Below, in pieces: positions 32,506-51,571 of a stretch of DNA of 64,000 bases. Under the pieces are notes generated by a model. It was not told the origin of the DNA, did not search any database, and saw nothing but the letters and a program-made list of their open reading frames with translations. The position numbers were made by a program, and so were the translations under genes. The stretch comes from Manis javanica (Eukaryota > Chordata > Mammalia > Pholidota > Manidae): the NCBI RefSeq assembly GCF_040802235.1, contig NC_133167.1:16608501-16672500 (forward strand). Reading direction: 5' to 3'. Position 1 is the first letter of the stretch. Every line of letters starts with the position of its first letter.

Positions 32506-32639
32506 GCTTTATCATAAAGATAAAGCTCGTGAGCACTCCAGGAACATGAGTCACGTTGCTTTTATTATCACAAGGGAACTTGTGGAGAGACAGCACTCTG
32601 CACAGTACCCATCGGACCAGGTGAGCTAGCGGGGAGTAC

Positions 32640-33400
32640 TTTCTCCTACTCTCCGACCCGGGGAAGGGGTGGGACGGGCGATTGGCGGCCGGCGGCTGTG
32701 CTAGCACCTCCGGGGCGGCAGAGGGCCACCTACGCCGCAGGGGACAAAACAGCGAGGGGCGGGGCGGCCTGGAGGGGCGGGGCAGGAGCGCCCGGGCCGG
32801 GAGCGCGGCAGCGGGCTCACGCGTAGGGCAGTGCAGGTAGGTGTGCACCGCCCGCCCGGCTCGAATGCTGGTCCCAGACCTTGGTGGCACCCAGGCTCCA
32901 CCGCGCGAGGAGGGGTGGGCCGTGCCCCGCCCAAAACGAAACCAAAAGCCCGGCCCCGGACGACCCGACCTTCGTGGGGCTGCAAGGGGGCGGCCTCCTA
33001 GAGACTGAGCGTGGGGCGGAGGTGGGGGACTCCCCGGAGTACGAGGCTTTCGCTTCGGGCCGGGGTCGCGCCTTGGTGAAAGCCGGTTCGGAATTAGGGT
33101 CCCGCCTGGGAGCTCAGAGTTTGGGAACCGACCGGGATACGTGGGGTAGGGCTTAGGGGGCCGGGCCATAACTCGGATTAGGGGCGGGCCGTCCTGGACG
33201 AGCCGGGCTGGGAGCGCCGCAGGGTTGTGATAAATACTGGACCGGAGGGCCGAAGCTCTCAGCGGAGAGAGGTTTGGCTCGGCATCTGCGTCTCTGGGTG
33301 GGCAGGAGGGCGGACAGAGAGGTCTGAGTCCTGGAGGCGGCACTTCGCGGGGCCGGGGTCTGGGGAGTCCAGGGGTCCCAGACCTTACAGGGGTCTGAGC
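32640..33400. promoter_or_regulatory. DNPEP: CpG island, DNPEP promoter
   Basis: A sharp rise in G+C with dense CpG (for example GGGCGGGGC-type Sp1 boxes near 32755-32790) ends at the first DNPEP coding exon. No TATA box is evident, as expected for a housekeeping gene. The transcription start and any untranslated first exon cannot be placed from sequence alone. Whether the island also drives a minus-strand transcript is unknown. Confidence 0.8.
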
Positions 33401-33420
33401 GCCCTACTGCCTAGGTGGCC

Positions 33421-40500
<7,080 letters not shown>

Positions 40501-40562
40501 GGCCTCTTGGAAAGATTTTTGCACTTGAGAGGGAAAGTTCTCAACTGAGCTGAAGCTGGATT

Positions 40563-40568
40563 ATTAAA
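40563..40568 (+). terminator. DNPEP: DNPEP polyadenylation signal ATTAAA
   Basis: ATTAAA occurs 62 bases after the stop codon, followed by GTGAATTTTTCACTCAAACT as at the human DNPEP 3' end. The 3' UTR is therefore very short, about 85 bases. Confidence 0.85.
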
Positions 40569-41365
40569 GTGAATTTTTCACTCAAACTCATTCTGTTGTG
40601 CTTATTTAGGGAATGGAGGGGAGGGAGTTGAACCTGGCTTGAACCTCTGGAACCAGAACAGAGCAGGAGGTTGAGGTGCAGGTGGAGTCTGCAGCTCCTG
40701 GGATTTCATGGAGGCTTGATTTCAAATCTCTTTTCTCTTCCTTAAATTTATGCCCGAAGTGGATGACGGGTGGGCAGGTCCAGTCAGTAGGTCGCTTCTC
40801 CCATCTTCAGTCCTCCCTTCTGGGACGTGGCTTCAGTGCTCTTCTGTTCCCAGAATAGTCCTGGAGTCCGGCTCGGCCCTCTGAGGCCTTCATGCTCAGC
40901 ACTAGGCCGCCCAGAGCTGCCCTGGGCCCCACGGGCTGTCTCCACCCTCCCCCTCTCAGGCATCGCAAAGAGAAGAGCACAGTGGGCTCCAGCACCGCCG
41001 GCCATCGTCCGCTCCCCTTCTCATCACCAGCACTTCAGCTGCTGCTGTCAGTCCTTAATGTATTATCACCAGGGAAACATCACAAAAAAATCAGGAAAAG
41101 TCAAAGTGCTTATCAATTCTTCCATCAAAAAATTATGCCAACATTTTTTGGATACCAATATAAAATTTTTATATTAATATGACCATTTAAGTTCTTTAAA
41201 CACTGCATGTGCTGCATAAAACAATGTTTGTGGGGTTTTAAAATATATATATAATTAAACTATATGACCACAATATTTGTGGACTAATACTCATTCTACT
41301 TGGATATACGCCTAGGAGTAGAATTGCTAGATTATACAGTAGATGCATGTTTATAAGAAACTACC

Positions 41366-44046
41366 TTTAGTGAAGACCCAATACCCATCCTCCTTAAAGT
41401 TTTACAAAAAGTGGAAGAGGAGGGAATATTTCCAAACTCATTCTACGAGGCCAACATCACTCTAATACCAAAACCAGGCAAAGACATCACACACACAAAA
41501 ATTACAGACCAATATTCCCTGATGAACATAGATGTAAAAATACTCAATAAAATATTAGTAAACCGAATTCAAAAATACATCAAAAAGATCATCCATCATG
41601 ATCAAGTGGGATTCATCCCAGGGATGCAAGGATGGTACAACATTTGAAAATTCATCAACATTATCCACCACATCAACAAAAACAACAAAAACCACATGAT
41701 CATCTCCAAGATGCTGAAAAAGCATTTGACAAAATTCAACATCCATTCATGATAAAAACTCAACAAAATGGGTATAGAGGGCAAGTACCTCAACATAATA
41801 AAGGCCATATATGACAAACCCACAGCCAACATAATACTTAAGAGTGAGAAGCTGAAAGCTTTTCCTTTAAGATTGGGAACAAGACAAGGATGCCCACTCT
41901 CCCCACTTTTATTCAACATAGCTCTGGAGGTCCCAGCCACAGCAATCAGACAACACAAAGAAATAAATGGCATCCAGATTGGCAAGGAAGAATTCAAATT
42001 GTCCCTGTTTGCAGATGATGTGATATTGTACCTAAAAAACCCTAAAGAATCCACTCCAAAACTACTCTAGATCTAATATCTGAATTGAGTAAAGTTGCAG
42101 GATACAAAATTAATACACAGAAATCTGTTGCATTCCTATACACTAATGATGAACTAGAAGAAAGAGAAATCAGGAAAACAATTCCATTCACAATTGCATC
42201 AAAAAGAATAAAATACCTAGGAATAAACCTAACCAAGGAAGTGAAAGACCTGTACTCTGTAAACTACAAGACACTCATGAGAGAAATTAAAGAAGATACC
42301 AATAAATGGAAACACATCCTGTGCTCGTGGATAGGAAGAATTAATATTGTCAAAATGGCCATCCTGCCTAAAGCTATCTACAGATTCAATGCAATCCCTA
42401 TCAAAATACCAATAGCATTCTTCAATGAACTTGAGCAAATGGTTCTAAAATTCATATGGAACCACGAAAGACCCCAAATAGCCAAAGCAATCCTGAGAAG
42501 GAAGAATAAAGCAGGGGGGATCTCACTTCCCAACTTCAAGCTCTACTGCAAAGCCACAGTAATCAAGACAATTGGTACTGGCACAAGAACAGACCTATAG
42601 ACCAATGGAACAGACTAGAGAGCCCTGATATATGGTTAATTAATATATGATAAAGGAGCCATGGATATACAATGGGGAAATGACAGGCTCTTCAACAGCT
42701 GTTGTTGGCAAAACTGGACAGCTACATGTAAGAGAATGAAACTGGATTATTGCCTAACCCCATACACAAAAGTAAACTCAAAATGGATCAAATACCTGAA
42801 TGTAAGTCATGAAACCATAAAACTCTTAGAAAAAAACAGGCAAAAATCTCTTGGACATAAACATGACCAACTTCTTTATGAACATATCTCCCCAGGCAAG
42901 GGAAACAAAAGAAAAAATGAACAAGCGGGACTACATCAAACTAAAAACCTTCTGTACAGCAAAGGACACCATCAGTAGAACAAAAAGGCATCCTACAGTA
43001 TGGGATAATATATTCATAAATGACATATCTGATGAGGGGTTGACATCCAAATTATGTAAATAACTCACGCACCTCAACAAACAAAAAGCAAATAAGCCAA
43101 TTAAAAAATGGGCAGAGGAGCTGAACAGACACTTCTCCAAAGAAGAAATTCAGGTGGCCAACAGGCACATGAAAAGATGCTCCACATAGCTAATCATCAG
43201 AGAAATGCAAATTAAAACCACAATGAGATACCACCTCACACCAGTTAGGATGGCCAACATCCAAAAGACAAAGAACAACAAATGTTGGTGAGGATGTGGA
43301 GAAAGGGGAACCCTCCTGCACTGCTGGTGGGAATGTAAATTAGTTCAACCATTGTGGAAAACAGTATGGAGGTTCCTCAATAAACTCAAAATAGAAATAC
43401 CATTTGACCCAGGAATTCCACTCCTAGGAATTTACCTGAAGAAGATAAGATTCCTGATTCAAAAAGACATATGCACCCCTATGTTTATCACAACGCTATT
43501 TACCATAGCCAAGAAATGGAAACAACTGAAGTGTCCATCAGTAGATGAATGGATAAAGAAGATGTGGTACATATACACAATGGAGTATTATTCAGCCATA
43601 AGAAGAAAAGAAATCCTACCATTTGCAACAACATGGGTGGAGCTAGAGGGTATTATACTCAGTGAAATAAGCCAGGTGGAGAAAGACAAGTACCAAATGA
43701 TTTCACTCATCTGTGGAGTATAAGAACAAAGAAAAAACTGAAGGAACAAAACAGCAGCAGACTCACAGAACCCAAGAATGGACTAACAGTTACCAAAGGG
43801 AAAGGGACTGGGGAGGATGAGTGGGAAGGGAGGGATAAGGGGGAAAAGGGAGCCATAGTGTAGTGGGGGGGACATGGGGAAGGCAGTACAACACAGAGAA
43901 GACAAGTAGTGATTCTATAGCATCTTACTATGCTGATGGACTGTGATTGTAATGGGGTATGTGGTGGGGACTTGTTAATAGGGGGAGTCTAGTAACCATA
44001 ATGTTGCTCATGTAATTGTACATTAATGATACCAAAATTTAAAAAA
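41366..44046 (+). mobile_element. 5'-truncated L1 with target-site duplication
   Basis: This is a 2.7 kb L1 beginning inside ORF2 and running to the 3' A-rich tail. ORF2 is broken: open blocks lie at about 41411-41647, 41768-42070, 42085-42600 and 43352-43723. The RT catalytic Phe-Ala-Asp-Asp motif is still seen near 42007-42020, and the frame ends near 43723. The 3' UTR has the usual purine-rich tract (43797-43855) and ends in an A-rich run. It is flanked by the 13-bp direct repeat ATAAGAAACTACC at 41353-41365 and 44047-44059. Endonuclease and ORF1 are missing, so it cannot move itself. It is younger than the L1 it split. Confidence 0.9.
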
Positions 44047-45295
44047 ATAAGAAACTACCAAACAATTTTTTACACACAGAAATATCTGACAGTTTCAGTT
44101 GCCCAACCCCCTCACCAGCACTTGGTGTTTTATATCAGTCTCTTTTTAAGTTTAACCATTCTGTTGGGTGTGTAGTGGTAACTCATGATTTTAATTCGCA
44201 GTTTCCTGATGGGTAATGTTGAGTATTGTTTTATGTGCTTACACACCGTTGTCCTCATTTGTGAAGTTGCTATTCAAATACTTAGCCCATTTTCATTGGG
44301 TCATTTGTCCTATTAATGACTCACATACTGAATATACATACACACAAAGGATTTATGTTCTGAATGTGTATCTTTATTCAGAATATAAGTCCTCTGTTAG
44401 ATATGTGAATCACAAACATTGTCCCCCAGTGTGTGGCTAGCGAAGGCTTTTAAGGTATACTTTACATACAATAAATCACACGCATTTGACGTGTATAATT
44501 CTTTGAATTTTGACAGACATATATATACCTGGGAAACAACCTCCACAATCAAGTACAGAACATTTCCATCACCCCTCAAAAGTTTCCATACACCCCTTTG
44601 CAATCAGTCACTCTCTCTGCCCCTGTGCCCCAAGCAACCTCTGAGCTGCTTTCTGTCACTATAGATTAGTTGGCACTTTCTAAAATTTTATGTAAATGAA
44701 ATCGTGTAGTATATGCTTTTGTGTCTGGTGCATAATCTTATGATTGTTTTTCCTTAGACTCAATAGCACGGACAATTATGCTGATGGATTTTCCCAATAT
44801 TGAACCACATTTCATTCCCAGAATAAGTCTCACTTGGTCACATCATGTTATTTTTTAAGGGGTCATTGATTGTTTGACATTTTATTTAGGATTTTTGCAT
44901 CCATATTCATAATTAAGATTGATTTGCAGGGTTTTTGTGTATGTACTATCAGGTTTAGGTATTAATGTTACTCTTCATAAAAGCAATTTGGAAGTTTTCC
45001 TGTTTTTGTTTTTGTTTTTTTAATGCTCTGAAAATTTTTAATGGCATCAGGATTACCTGACTTGAAAATTTGTGGAATTCCTCTGCAGAATCATATGGAC
45101 TTGATACTGCATTGCGGAAAAAATCTTTCATAGCTTTCTCTATTTGTATGGAAAGTGGTATGCTTAAGCTTTCTACCTCTAATGGCATCAATTTCTGTAA
45201 ATTCTATGTTTTAGTTATTTAAGTGTTTACATTTATTTGCACAGTTCTCTAAAACAGTCTTTCATTAAATTTTTTCCTCTGGCTAATTTCTCCCA

Positions 45296-45420
45296 TCATT
45301 TCTCTCTTTTCTTTCTTTCTTCCTTTATTTCTTACCTTTCTTCTCTCTTTCTCTTTTTCCCTTTTTCTTTTTTTTCTTCCTCCCCCTCTTCCTTTTTGAC
45401 ATACCCTCCTCTCCCTTCTT
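45296..45420. repeat. Pyrimidine-rich low-complexity tract
   Basis: An imperfect CTTT/CTTC-rich run of about 125 bases. The following stretch, 45530-46300, is unassigned. Confidence 0.75.
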
Positions 45421-46299
45421 CTTGTATTTGTTCAGTCTCCTTTATCATAGTAAGTTAGCTAGTAGTTTGCTTATTTTGTGGACTGTTTTCTAAGTACCAG
45501 CAGTTTCATCTATTTGTTAGTGCTGAGTGTGTTGGTGAGAGAGCCTGGCATGCTCAGGATCGCAATCACTAAGCCTTTCAGCTACTGCAGGATGCAGAGG
45601 CGGCTGTGATTGCCAGGCCAGCGGGATGGTAGGGAAGCTGCTTGGGAACTGAGCTCCCCAGCATTGATGTGATAATAGGATATTAGAACAGTAGAGACCA
45701 GATGTGCAGCACTTTCCATGAGAATCTGTGATATTTCTGTCTCCTTATTTCCTCCTTTCTCCTTTTGTTGAATTGAATGATTTGGGGAGGATCTATAGAG
45801 AGATTTGGACTTAAGCATGGCTTCCATCCTATGGGGACTACAAATCCTGTTTTAATAGTAAAATACTGAAGGTCTTTGTAGAAGACACTGTCAGTAAACC
45901 CACCCTTTTCCCTCATTTTACCACTCCGGTGCACTTGGCCCCATTTCCAACTGCCCATATCTGCACTTCTTTGCCTGGAGGCTCTTGTTTCCTCCTTGAT
46001 TTCTGTTTCCCATTCACAGGGCAGGTCGCGGTGCTAGGGAACTATGCTCTCTACCCAAGAACAGCTCTAGCCAGTCTTGTCTAACTGACAAGACTGTGTG
46101 CATTCGCCAGCCCCCTCACATCTAGGGTGAGATAAGTGATCTGTGCAGTTTACACTAGCTCCCCAAGTCTCTCCAGCAGAATGAAGTACATCCTGATAGT
46201 ACACCCCTTTCTTGGCCACCCTCCCTCCCTTGTCTTGCTCACAGCCCTACCAGTGTTTTCCTCCAACTCCCAAATAAAATCCTTGTCTAAGATCTGCTT

Positions 46300-48480
46300 C
46301 TGGGGAAATATATGCCACAATTGCCTTGAGACTGGGAATAAGGCAAAGATGCCTGCTTTCCTATTTCTCGTCAACATTGTGGGGGAGGTCCTTTTAGGTA
46401 ATAAGGTGAAAAAAGGAATAAGAGCACAGGAAAGGGAGAAATAAACTTCTTTTTGATACAATTTATTACATAGAAAATCCAAAAGATATATTATTTGGAT
46501 TAAAAAGAGAATTTATCAAGATAGCTGGCTGGACAATCAATACACAAAAATCAATTCTATTTCTATATACCAGCTATGAATGTTTAGAAAATGAAATTTT
46601 AAAAAGGATTACTTCTACAAAGCATAAAAATGAAGTACCTATGAATAAATATAAAAAATATGCAAGGACTCTACAGAGAAAATTATATGAAACAAGGTCC
46701 AAATAATTTGGAAGATACATACCATTTGTGAATGTAAAGCATAATATTGTAAAAATATCTGTTATCCTCCAAAGTGATATATAGATGCAATGCAATCTTA
46801 ATAAAAATATCAATAAGTCCTCCCACCACCCCTTGCTTTTCTTCTTTGGTGGGAGTTGTCAAACTGATTGTATATTGCACTATGAAAATTGCATATCCAT
46901 TTGGAAAAATGAAATTGGAACCCTACTTCCCACAATACACAAAATCAATTCCAAGTGGATTTTATATCTAAAAATAGATATCAACATAATAACACTTTTA
47001 GAAAATATTAGAGGAGAATAACTTTATGACCTTGGTTAGGGAAAGATTTAAACAAGATACAAAGAACACTAAACATAGAGGAAAATAATGGTATATTTGA
47101 CCTCATTAAAATTAAGACATCATTAAGAGAATTAAAAGACACATCACAAAGTGAAACGTATTTGCAACAAATGTAATAGACATAAGGCTCATATTCAGAG
47201 TATATAAAGACCTACAGATCAGAAAAGTCAGACATCTAAAAGGACAGTGGGCAAAATACTTGAACAGGCACTTCGTAAAAGAGGACTTCAAATGGCCATT
47301 AACATGAAAACATGTTCTACTTCATTAGTCATCAGAGAAATATTAGGCTGAATCATATATAATTGACTGTGTTTGACCATTTTGACCTATGAAATCACAA
47401 TTTCATATGGCTTAACCTAACAAAACCACATGAAGACACCACTATGCATCCATTATAATACCTAAAAATTTTAAATCTGACAATACCATGTGGAGCAACA
47501 GGAGCTCTCATACAATATTAGTGGGAGTGTAAATTTGCAACAGCTTAGGACATCAGTTTGGCAGTATCCTCCCACACAGCCAGTCTCCTCTAGGTGTACA
47601 TCCTCAGTAAGTGCATCTGCCTGTTCACCAGGAGACATGGTCCCTAGCACTGTTCATCAGAGTCCCGAACCGCAAACAGCCCAAGGGTCCATGAACACGA
47701 CAACAGATCCTAAAAGAGCTCCCAGTTTTGTGAGGGCTGAAATTTGGGGACCCTCTTTAATTAAAGAATACAAAATTAGAAATAAATTTAGTATGAAAGC
47801 AAATATCCAATTAGAATGAGGACAAACATTTCAGGAAGAATTAACATCCAATTCTTCACAAACTTTTCACAAAAGTAAAAGAGGAGAGAATATCAGTATT
47901 ATCCTAGTACCCAAACCAGACAAATACATCACATAAAAAGAAGAGGGAAGAAATTAATCTTCTAGGAATATAGATGCAAAAATTCTCAACAAAATAGCAA
48001 ACTGAATCCAGCAACAGGCAAAAAGGATTATATACCATGACAAGGTGGGATTTGTTCCAGGAATGCAAGCTTGGCTCAACTTAGAAAATCAGTCAGTGTA
48101 ATATGCCATGGTAATAGGATAAAGGACAAAAACCACATGATCATCTCAACAGATGCAGAAAAGCATTTGACAAAAATCCAACATCCTTTCACGATAAAAA
48201 TATTTGACACCCTGAAATAGAAGGGAACTTTCTTAACTTGATAAAGGGTATCTGTGAAAAACCCATAGATAATATCATACTTAATGATGAGATGGAAAGC
48301 ATTCTTTCCTGACATCAAGAATAAGATAAGGAGTTCTGCTCTCACCGATTAAATCTACATTATATGGGAGCTTCTATCCAGGACAATTAAGCAAGAAAAA
48401 GGTATGACTAGAATGAGAAAATATAACAAATTACTTTTGCGAATCATATGAAAATATTTGATAATGTGAACACATTGCTA
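46300..48480 (+). repeat. Old L1 ORF2 fragments, sense
   Basis: 46310-47760 reads as decayed L1 ORF2 from the RT core (GGGAATAAGGCAAAGATGCC) to the carboxy end. 47820-48480 is a second piece starting upstream in ORF2 (CCAATTCTTCACAAACTTTT), then GACAAGGTGGGATTTGTTCC and ATGCAAGCTTGGCTCAACTT. Both are full of stops. Confidence 0.7.
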
Positions 48481-48696
48481 GGGCTCCTCCCAGAGCCTTA
48501 GAAGGAGGCTGTGAAGAAGAGGATCCTTGGAGCAAAAGGTTCTTGAGTTTCACAGTACATTATACTCTGAACTGTAATGTACAGTTACCAACAATGCAAG
48601 ATGATAAGTTGATGAAAATGAATACAGTAAGTTACATTCGATAATACAGGTCTTTATAACGTTGAACAAAAGAAATCCACCCAAAATAATACATAT

Positions 48697-49120
48697 TGTA
48701 TTCAGTGTGTTGAGTGGTGTTTCCCCAAAATTCATGTCTCCCTGGAACCTTAGACTGTGTCTTAATTTAGAAATAGGCTATAACAAATGTAATTACTTAA
48801 GGATTTTGAGATGAAATCATCCTGGTTTTCGGGTGGGTCCTAAATCCTTTATAAGAGAAAGGAGAGGGATATTTGGACACACAGAGACACGAGAAGCCAG
48901 GTGAAGACAGAAGTGGAATGCTGCCACAAACCAAGGAATTCCAGGACTCCCAAGAAGCTGGAAGAGGGAGATACTCTCCAGGGAACCTTTGGAGGGAGCT
49001 CAGCCCTGCCAGCACCCTTGATTTCAGACCTCTGGCCTCCAGAATTGTTAGGGGAAAATTTCTGTTGTTTTAAGCCACCAAGCTTGTGGTGATCTGTCAC
49101 AGCAGCCCTAGAAAACTAAT
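48697..49120 (+). repeat. MaLR-type LTR
   Basis: It has a GTTTCCCCAAAATTCATGTC start region and CTTTATAAGAGAAAGGAGAG. It ends with AATTTCTGTTGTTTTAAGCC, CACCAAGCTTGTGGTGATCT and CAGCCCTAGAAAACTAATA, the 3' pattern of MaLR/MLT1-like LTRs. No internal sequence is attached, so it is probably solo. Confidence 0.6.
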
Positions 49121-49129
49121 ATGCTCTAT

Positions 49130-49780
49130 AATTGCATTTCTAACACTACTCTTCAGAGATGTGTGCTTACTTTTGTTGCACAATCGCAAAGGAAGGCCAT
49201 TATGCTCACCAAGTCAGGAAAGTGATTAACTCTGGGAGGTAGGAGGGGAGAGGGAGGGTGGTAATCTGGAAGGGACAAGGAGGTGTTTCTGGGTTGTTGG
49301 CAGTGTTGTGTTGCCTGGAGAATGACACAGTGGTTCATGCTCTAATAATCTGTTCAGCTGCACCTCTATAACTTACCTGCTTTTGTGTATCTTTATTACT
49401 TCTCGCAATCATAGTAAAAATACTTTTTAAAATAGAGGAAAAGAAAAGAGCTTAAAGGCCTCCAAACACAAAAGCTGACATCAGAAACATTCTAAATTGA
49501 AAGAGGAGAGGAATTGCTTCTCAGATTGTATTATTAGAATTCAAGAAATGCCCCCTTCTTGCCTAATAATCCCCAGAAGCTCAGGATTGGCCCTGGGCAG
49601 AGAATGGATGAGAGGGTCAAATGGGCTCTGCAGGAAAATCCTCTTTTCCAGCCAGCCGACCCCTTTTGCTTCCCCCAGGGGCTGCTGCCTCCTCTGAACT
49701 CGCTTGCGGCTGCCTTGGTGCAGAGCTCAGGGAGGAGGACTAAGATAAGATGTTCAAACAGTGTCTGTGTGTTCAAACAG
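49130..49780. other. Unassigned stretch
   Basis: 49130-49440 looks like a diverged old LINE end. 49540-49745 is richer in G+C, and I cannot name it. It may hold further decayed DNPEP-like exon sequence, but the match is too weak to claim. Confidence 0.35.
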
Positions 49781-49832
49781 CAGTTCTTAGTTCTACTCAA
49801 TTATGCCCATGTTGGGATCTGGTTTTCAGCAA
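49781..49832 (-). repeat. 52-bp fragment copied from the LTR at 50731-51199
   Basis: 49781-49832 and 51010-51061 agree at 49 of 52 positions. The match starts at CAGTTCTTAG and stops at GGTTTTCAGCAA on both sides. Orientation is given relative to the LTR. Confidence 0.85.
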
Positions 49833-50059
49833 AACACATATACATACAAACCCTCAAACAGGAGTAAGCCAAAAAGGAAGCCTTGACAAAAGGGAGCCAC
49901 CTGCTGAGAGGACGGGAATCTGCAGACTCTGAGGTACTGGAGAGCGGCTCCTCCAGTCTCTTGATCCCTTCCGCCATATACTGTCTCAGGAGCATGAAGG
50001 ACTCCTCCCAAGTGCCCCTGCTCCTGCCTTTCCAACATAGCAGTGACATTCCTAAGCTT

Positions 50060-50400
50060 GCATGTGTGCCGGCATACATTTATAAACACAAACACTCCTG
50101 CATGCTCATGCACACATATTCATATACCTACACACATGTACACTTCACATAAACATAACATATACATGGGTATGCACACATACATATACCTACACACTGA
50201 CATATATACATACACAAATGCACATAGACAAACTCTATGCACACACATACCCAACATATACTCATGGGCACACACATAGCACAGAACATATTTAAAAATA
50301 TCCATCCATCCACACACAAAACACATATACATACAAACCCACATGCACACACATACACATGCACACACACATCCCTGCAGGCATATACTGCACACAGTAC
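50060..50400. repeat. Degenerate CA-rich tandem tract
   Basis: An ACACATAC-type imperfect repeat over about 340 bases, rich in CACACATACATATAC-like units. Confidence 0.9.
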
Positions 50401-50434
50401 CGATCTACCAAGATGGCCTCCACTGATCCTCACT

Positions 50435-51412
50435 TCTTGTTATTTGTGCCTTTGCATACTCCTCTCCCACAGTGTAACAAGGCTGGTCTGTGTGGCCAGT
50501 AGAATATGGCAGAAATGATGATGTGTGACTTCTGAGGCTGGGTTATAAAAACACGGTGGTTTCTGCCTTGCTCTCTCTCTCTTGGTTCATTTGCTCTAGA
50601 GGAAGCCAGCTACTGTGTTGCGAGGACACCCAAGCAGCCGCATGGAGAGCTGATGTGGCAACAGCGGAGGCCTCCAGCCAACAGCCAGCACCAAACTGCC
50701 AGGGTGCGTGAGTCACAGTGGAAGCAGATCTGTCCCCAGGCTGAGTGTGTTCTCCTTGTCTCGTCCCCACTGTAACAGAGAATTGAGAGGCAGAGACACA
50801 ATAGTGAAGCGGAATGAAAGTTTATTTGAATATACTCCAAGGGAGGAGTGGGCCAGAGTCAAAGTAGGCAAAGGCCCCAATCCATCAGGTGGGAGGCCTT
50901 TATATTACATTCTGGCTATGAGGCTCCTCTTTGACTGACAAGGAGGGATTATTTGGTTTACAGGTCCATCTATGAGCATGTCCTTCCCTGTGATGGGGTG
51001 TGGTTTGGGCAGTTCTTAGTCCTACTCAATTGTGCTCATGTTGGGATCTGGTTTTCAGCAAGGAAGTTATCTCCCTGCAAAGCCTTTGTTGCCTGCACAT
51101 GTGACCCCCTCTCTGGGCAGAGTTTGGGTGGCTTTGTCTTTGAACCTTATCTTCTTCTTTGGCTGCTCATGTCTCTCTTTCTACTGAACATTCCTAACAG
51201 ATCCAGCCCCAGTCAAGCCTTCAGATGAATACATCCCTGGCTGACATCTTGACAGAAATTTCACGAGAGACCCTGAACCAGATATACCCAGCTAATGTTA
51301 TCCCAGACTTCCAATCCGCAGAAACTGTGTGAGATAGATGGTTATTGTCATAAGCTACTAAGCTTTTTGGTGACTTGTTATGCAGCAACAGAACAACAGA
51401 TAATGAATACCA
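50435..51412 (+). repeat. MLT1-type MaLR LTR split by a younger LTR
   Basis: The left part (50435-50730) has CTTGCTCTCTCTCTCTTGG, AGAGGAAGCCAGCTACTGTG and CAACAGCCAGCACCAAACTG. The right part (51200-51412) has GATCCAGCCCCAGTCAAGCC, GAGACCCTGAACCAGATATA and an AGCAACAGAACAACAGATAAT end. These are consecutive pieces of one MLT1-family LTR, interrupted exactly at GATC. Confidence 0.75.
50731..51199 (-). mobile_element. Solo class I ERV LTR with 4-bp TSD
   Basis: The element begins TGTCCCCAGG and ends CCTAACA on the plus strand. It is flanked by GATC at 50727-50730 and 51200-51203. A 4-bp duplication is usual for gammaretrovirus-like (class I) ERVs. The minus strand carries AATAAA followed by CTTTCATTCCGCTTCACT, a typical R/U5 region. 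No internal retroviral sequence is present, so it arose by LTR-LTR recombination. Confidence 0.85.
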
Positions 51413-51418
51413 GTACAC

Positions 51419-51571
51419 TGGACATACACACATGCATGCATATATACATATACCTATACAAATACATGCCCACATACGCACAAGCCTATGCACACACACA
51501 GGAACATACACAAACACACATGCCTACAGTACACACACACACACACACACACACACATGCACACATGCTCA
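51419..51571. repeat. CA-rich simple repeat
   Basis: ACATACACACATGCATGCAT-like units run into a pure CA run at about 51531-51556. Confidence 0.9.

Larger units (their letters stand above)
13500..32600. other. DES-DNPEP intergenic region, possible desmin LCR
   Basis: No protein-coding exon was supported here. The two genes are divergent, as in human. Published work on the human desmin locus places a locus control region roughly 9-18 kb upstream of DES. At the same distance this would be about 21.5-30.5 kb; that position is inference, because spacing can differ. Named repeats are listed separately. Stretches 17.1-18.9, 19.3-20.5, 20.8-22.4, 23.3-24.7 and 26.8-27.4 kb look largely single-copy with no gene I can recognise. 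Confidence 0.5.
41200..45530 (-). repeat. Mosaic of old antisense L1 pieces split by a younger L1
   Basis: The plus strand reads antisense L1. About 41260-41365 continues at 44047-44440 (ORF2 end, GAGTAGAATTGCTAGATTAT then CCCTCACCAGCACTTGGTGT). A 3'-UTR-type piece lies at 44450-44760 (GAACATTTCCATCACCCCTC), and ORF2 RT antisense follows at about 44770-45530. The order implies at least two old copies. The first is interrupted by the L1 at 41366-44046. Confidence 0.6.

Noticed and set aside
32405-33343. 312-codon minus-strand open frame over the CpG island
   Set aside because: It is low-complexity Pro/Arg-rich and follows from high G+C content. It shows no domain, and its downstream half lies in MIR-type repeat.
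33361-33420. Longer DNPEP N-terminus through an upstream coding exon
   Set aside because: The CTAG before GTGGCC could be an acceptor, but no exon carrying an ATG-CAG with a donor was found in the CpG island. The ATG at 33421 is used.
50060-51571. Regularly spaced repeats resembling an array
   Set aside because: They are CA-rich simple-sequence tracts without distinct spacers. CRISPR arrays do not occur in mammalian genomes.
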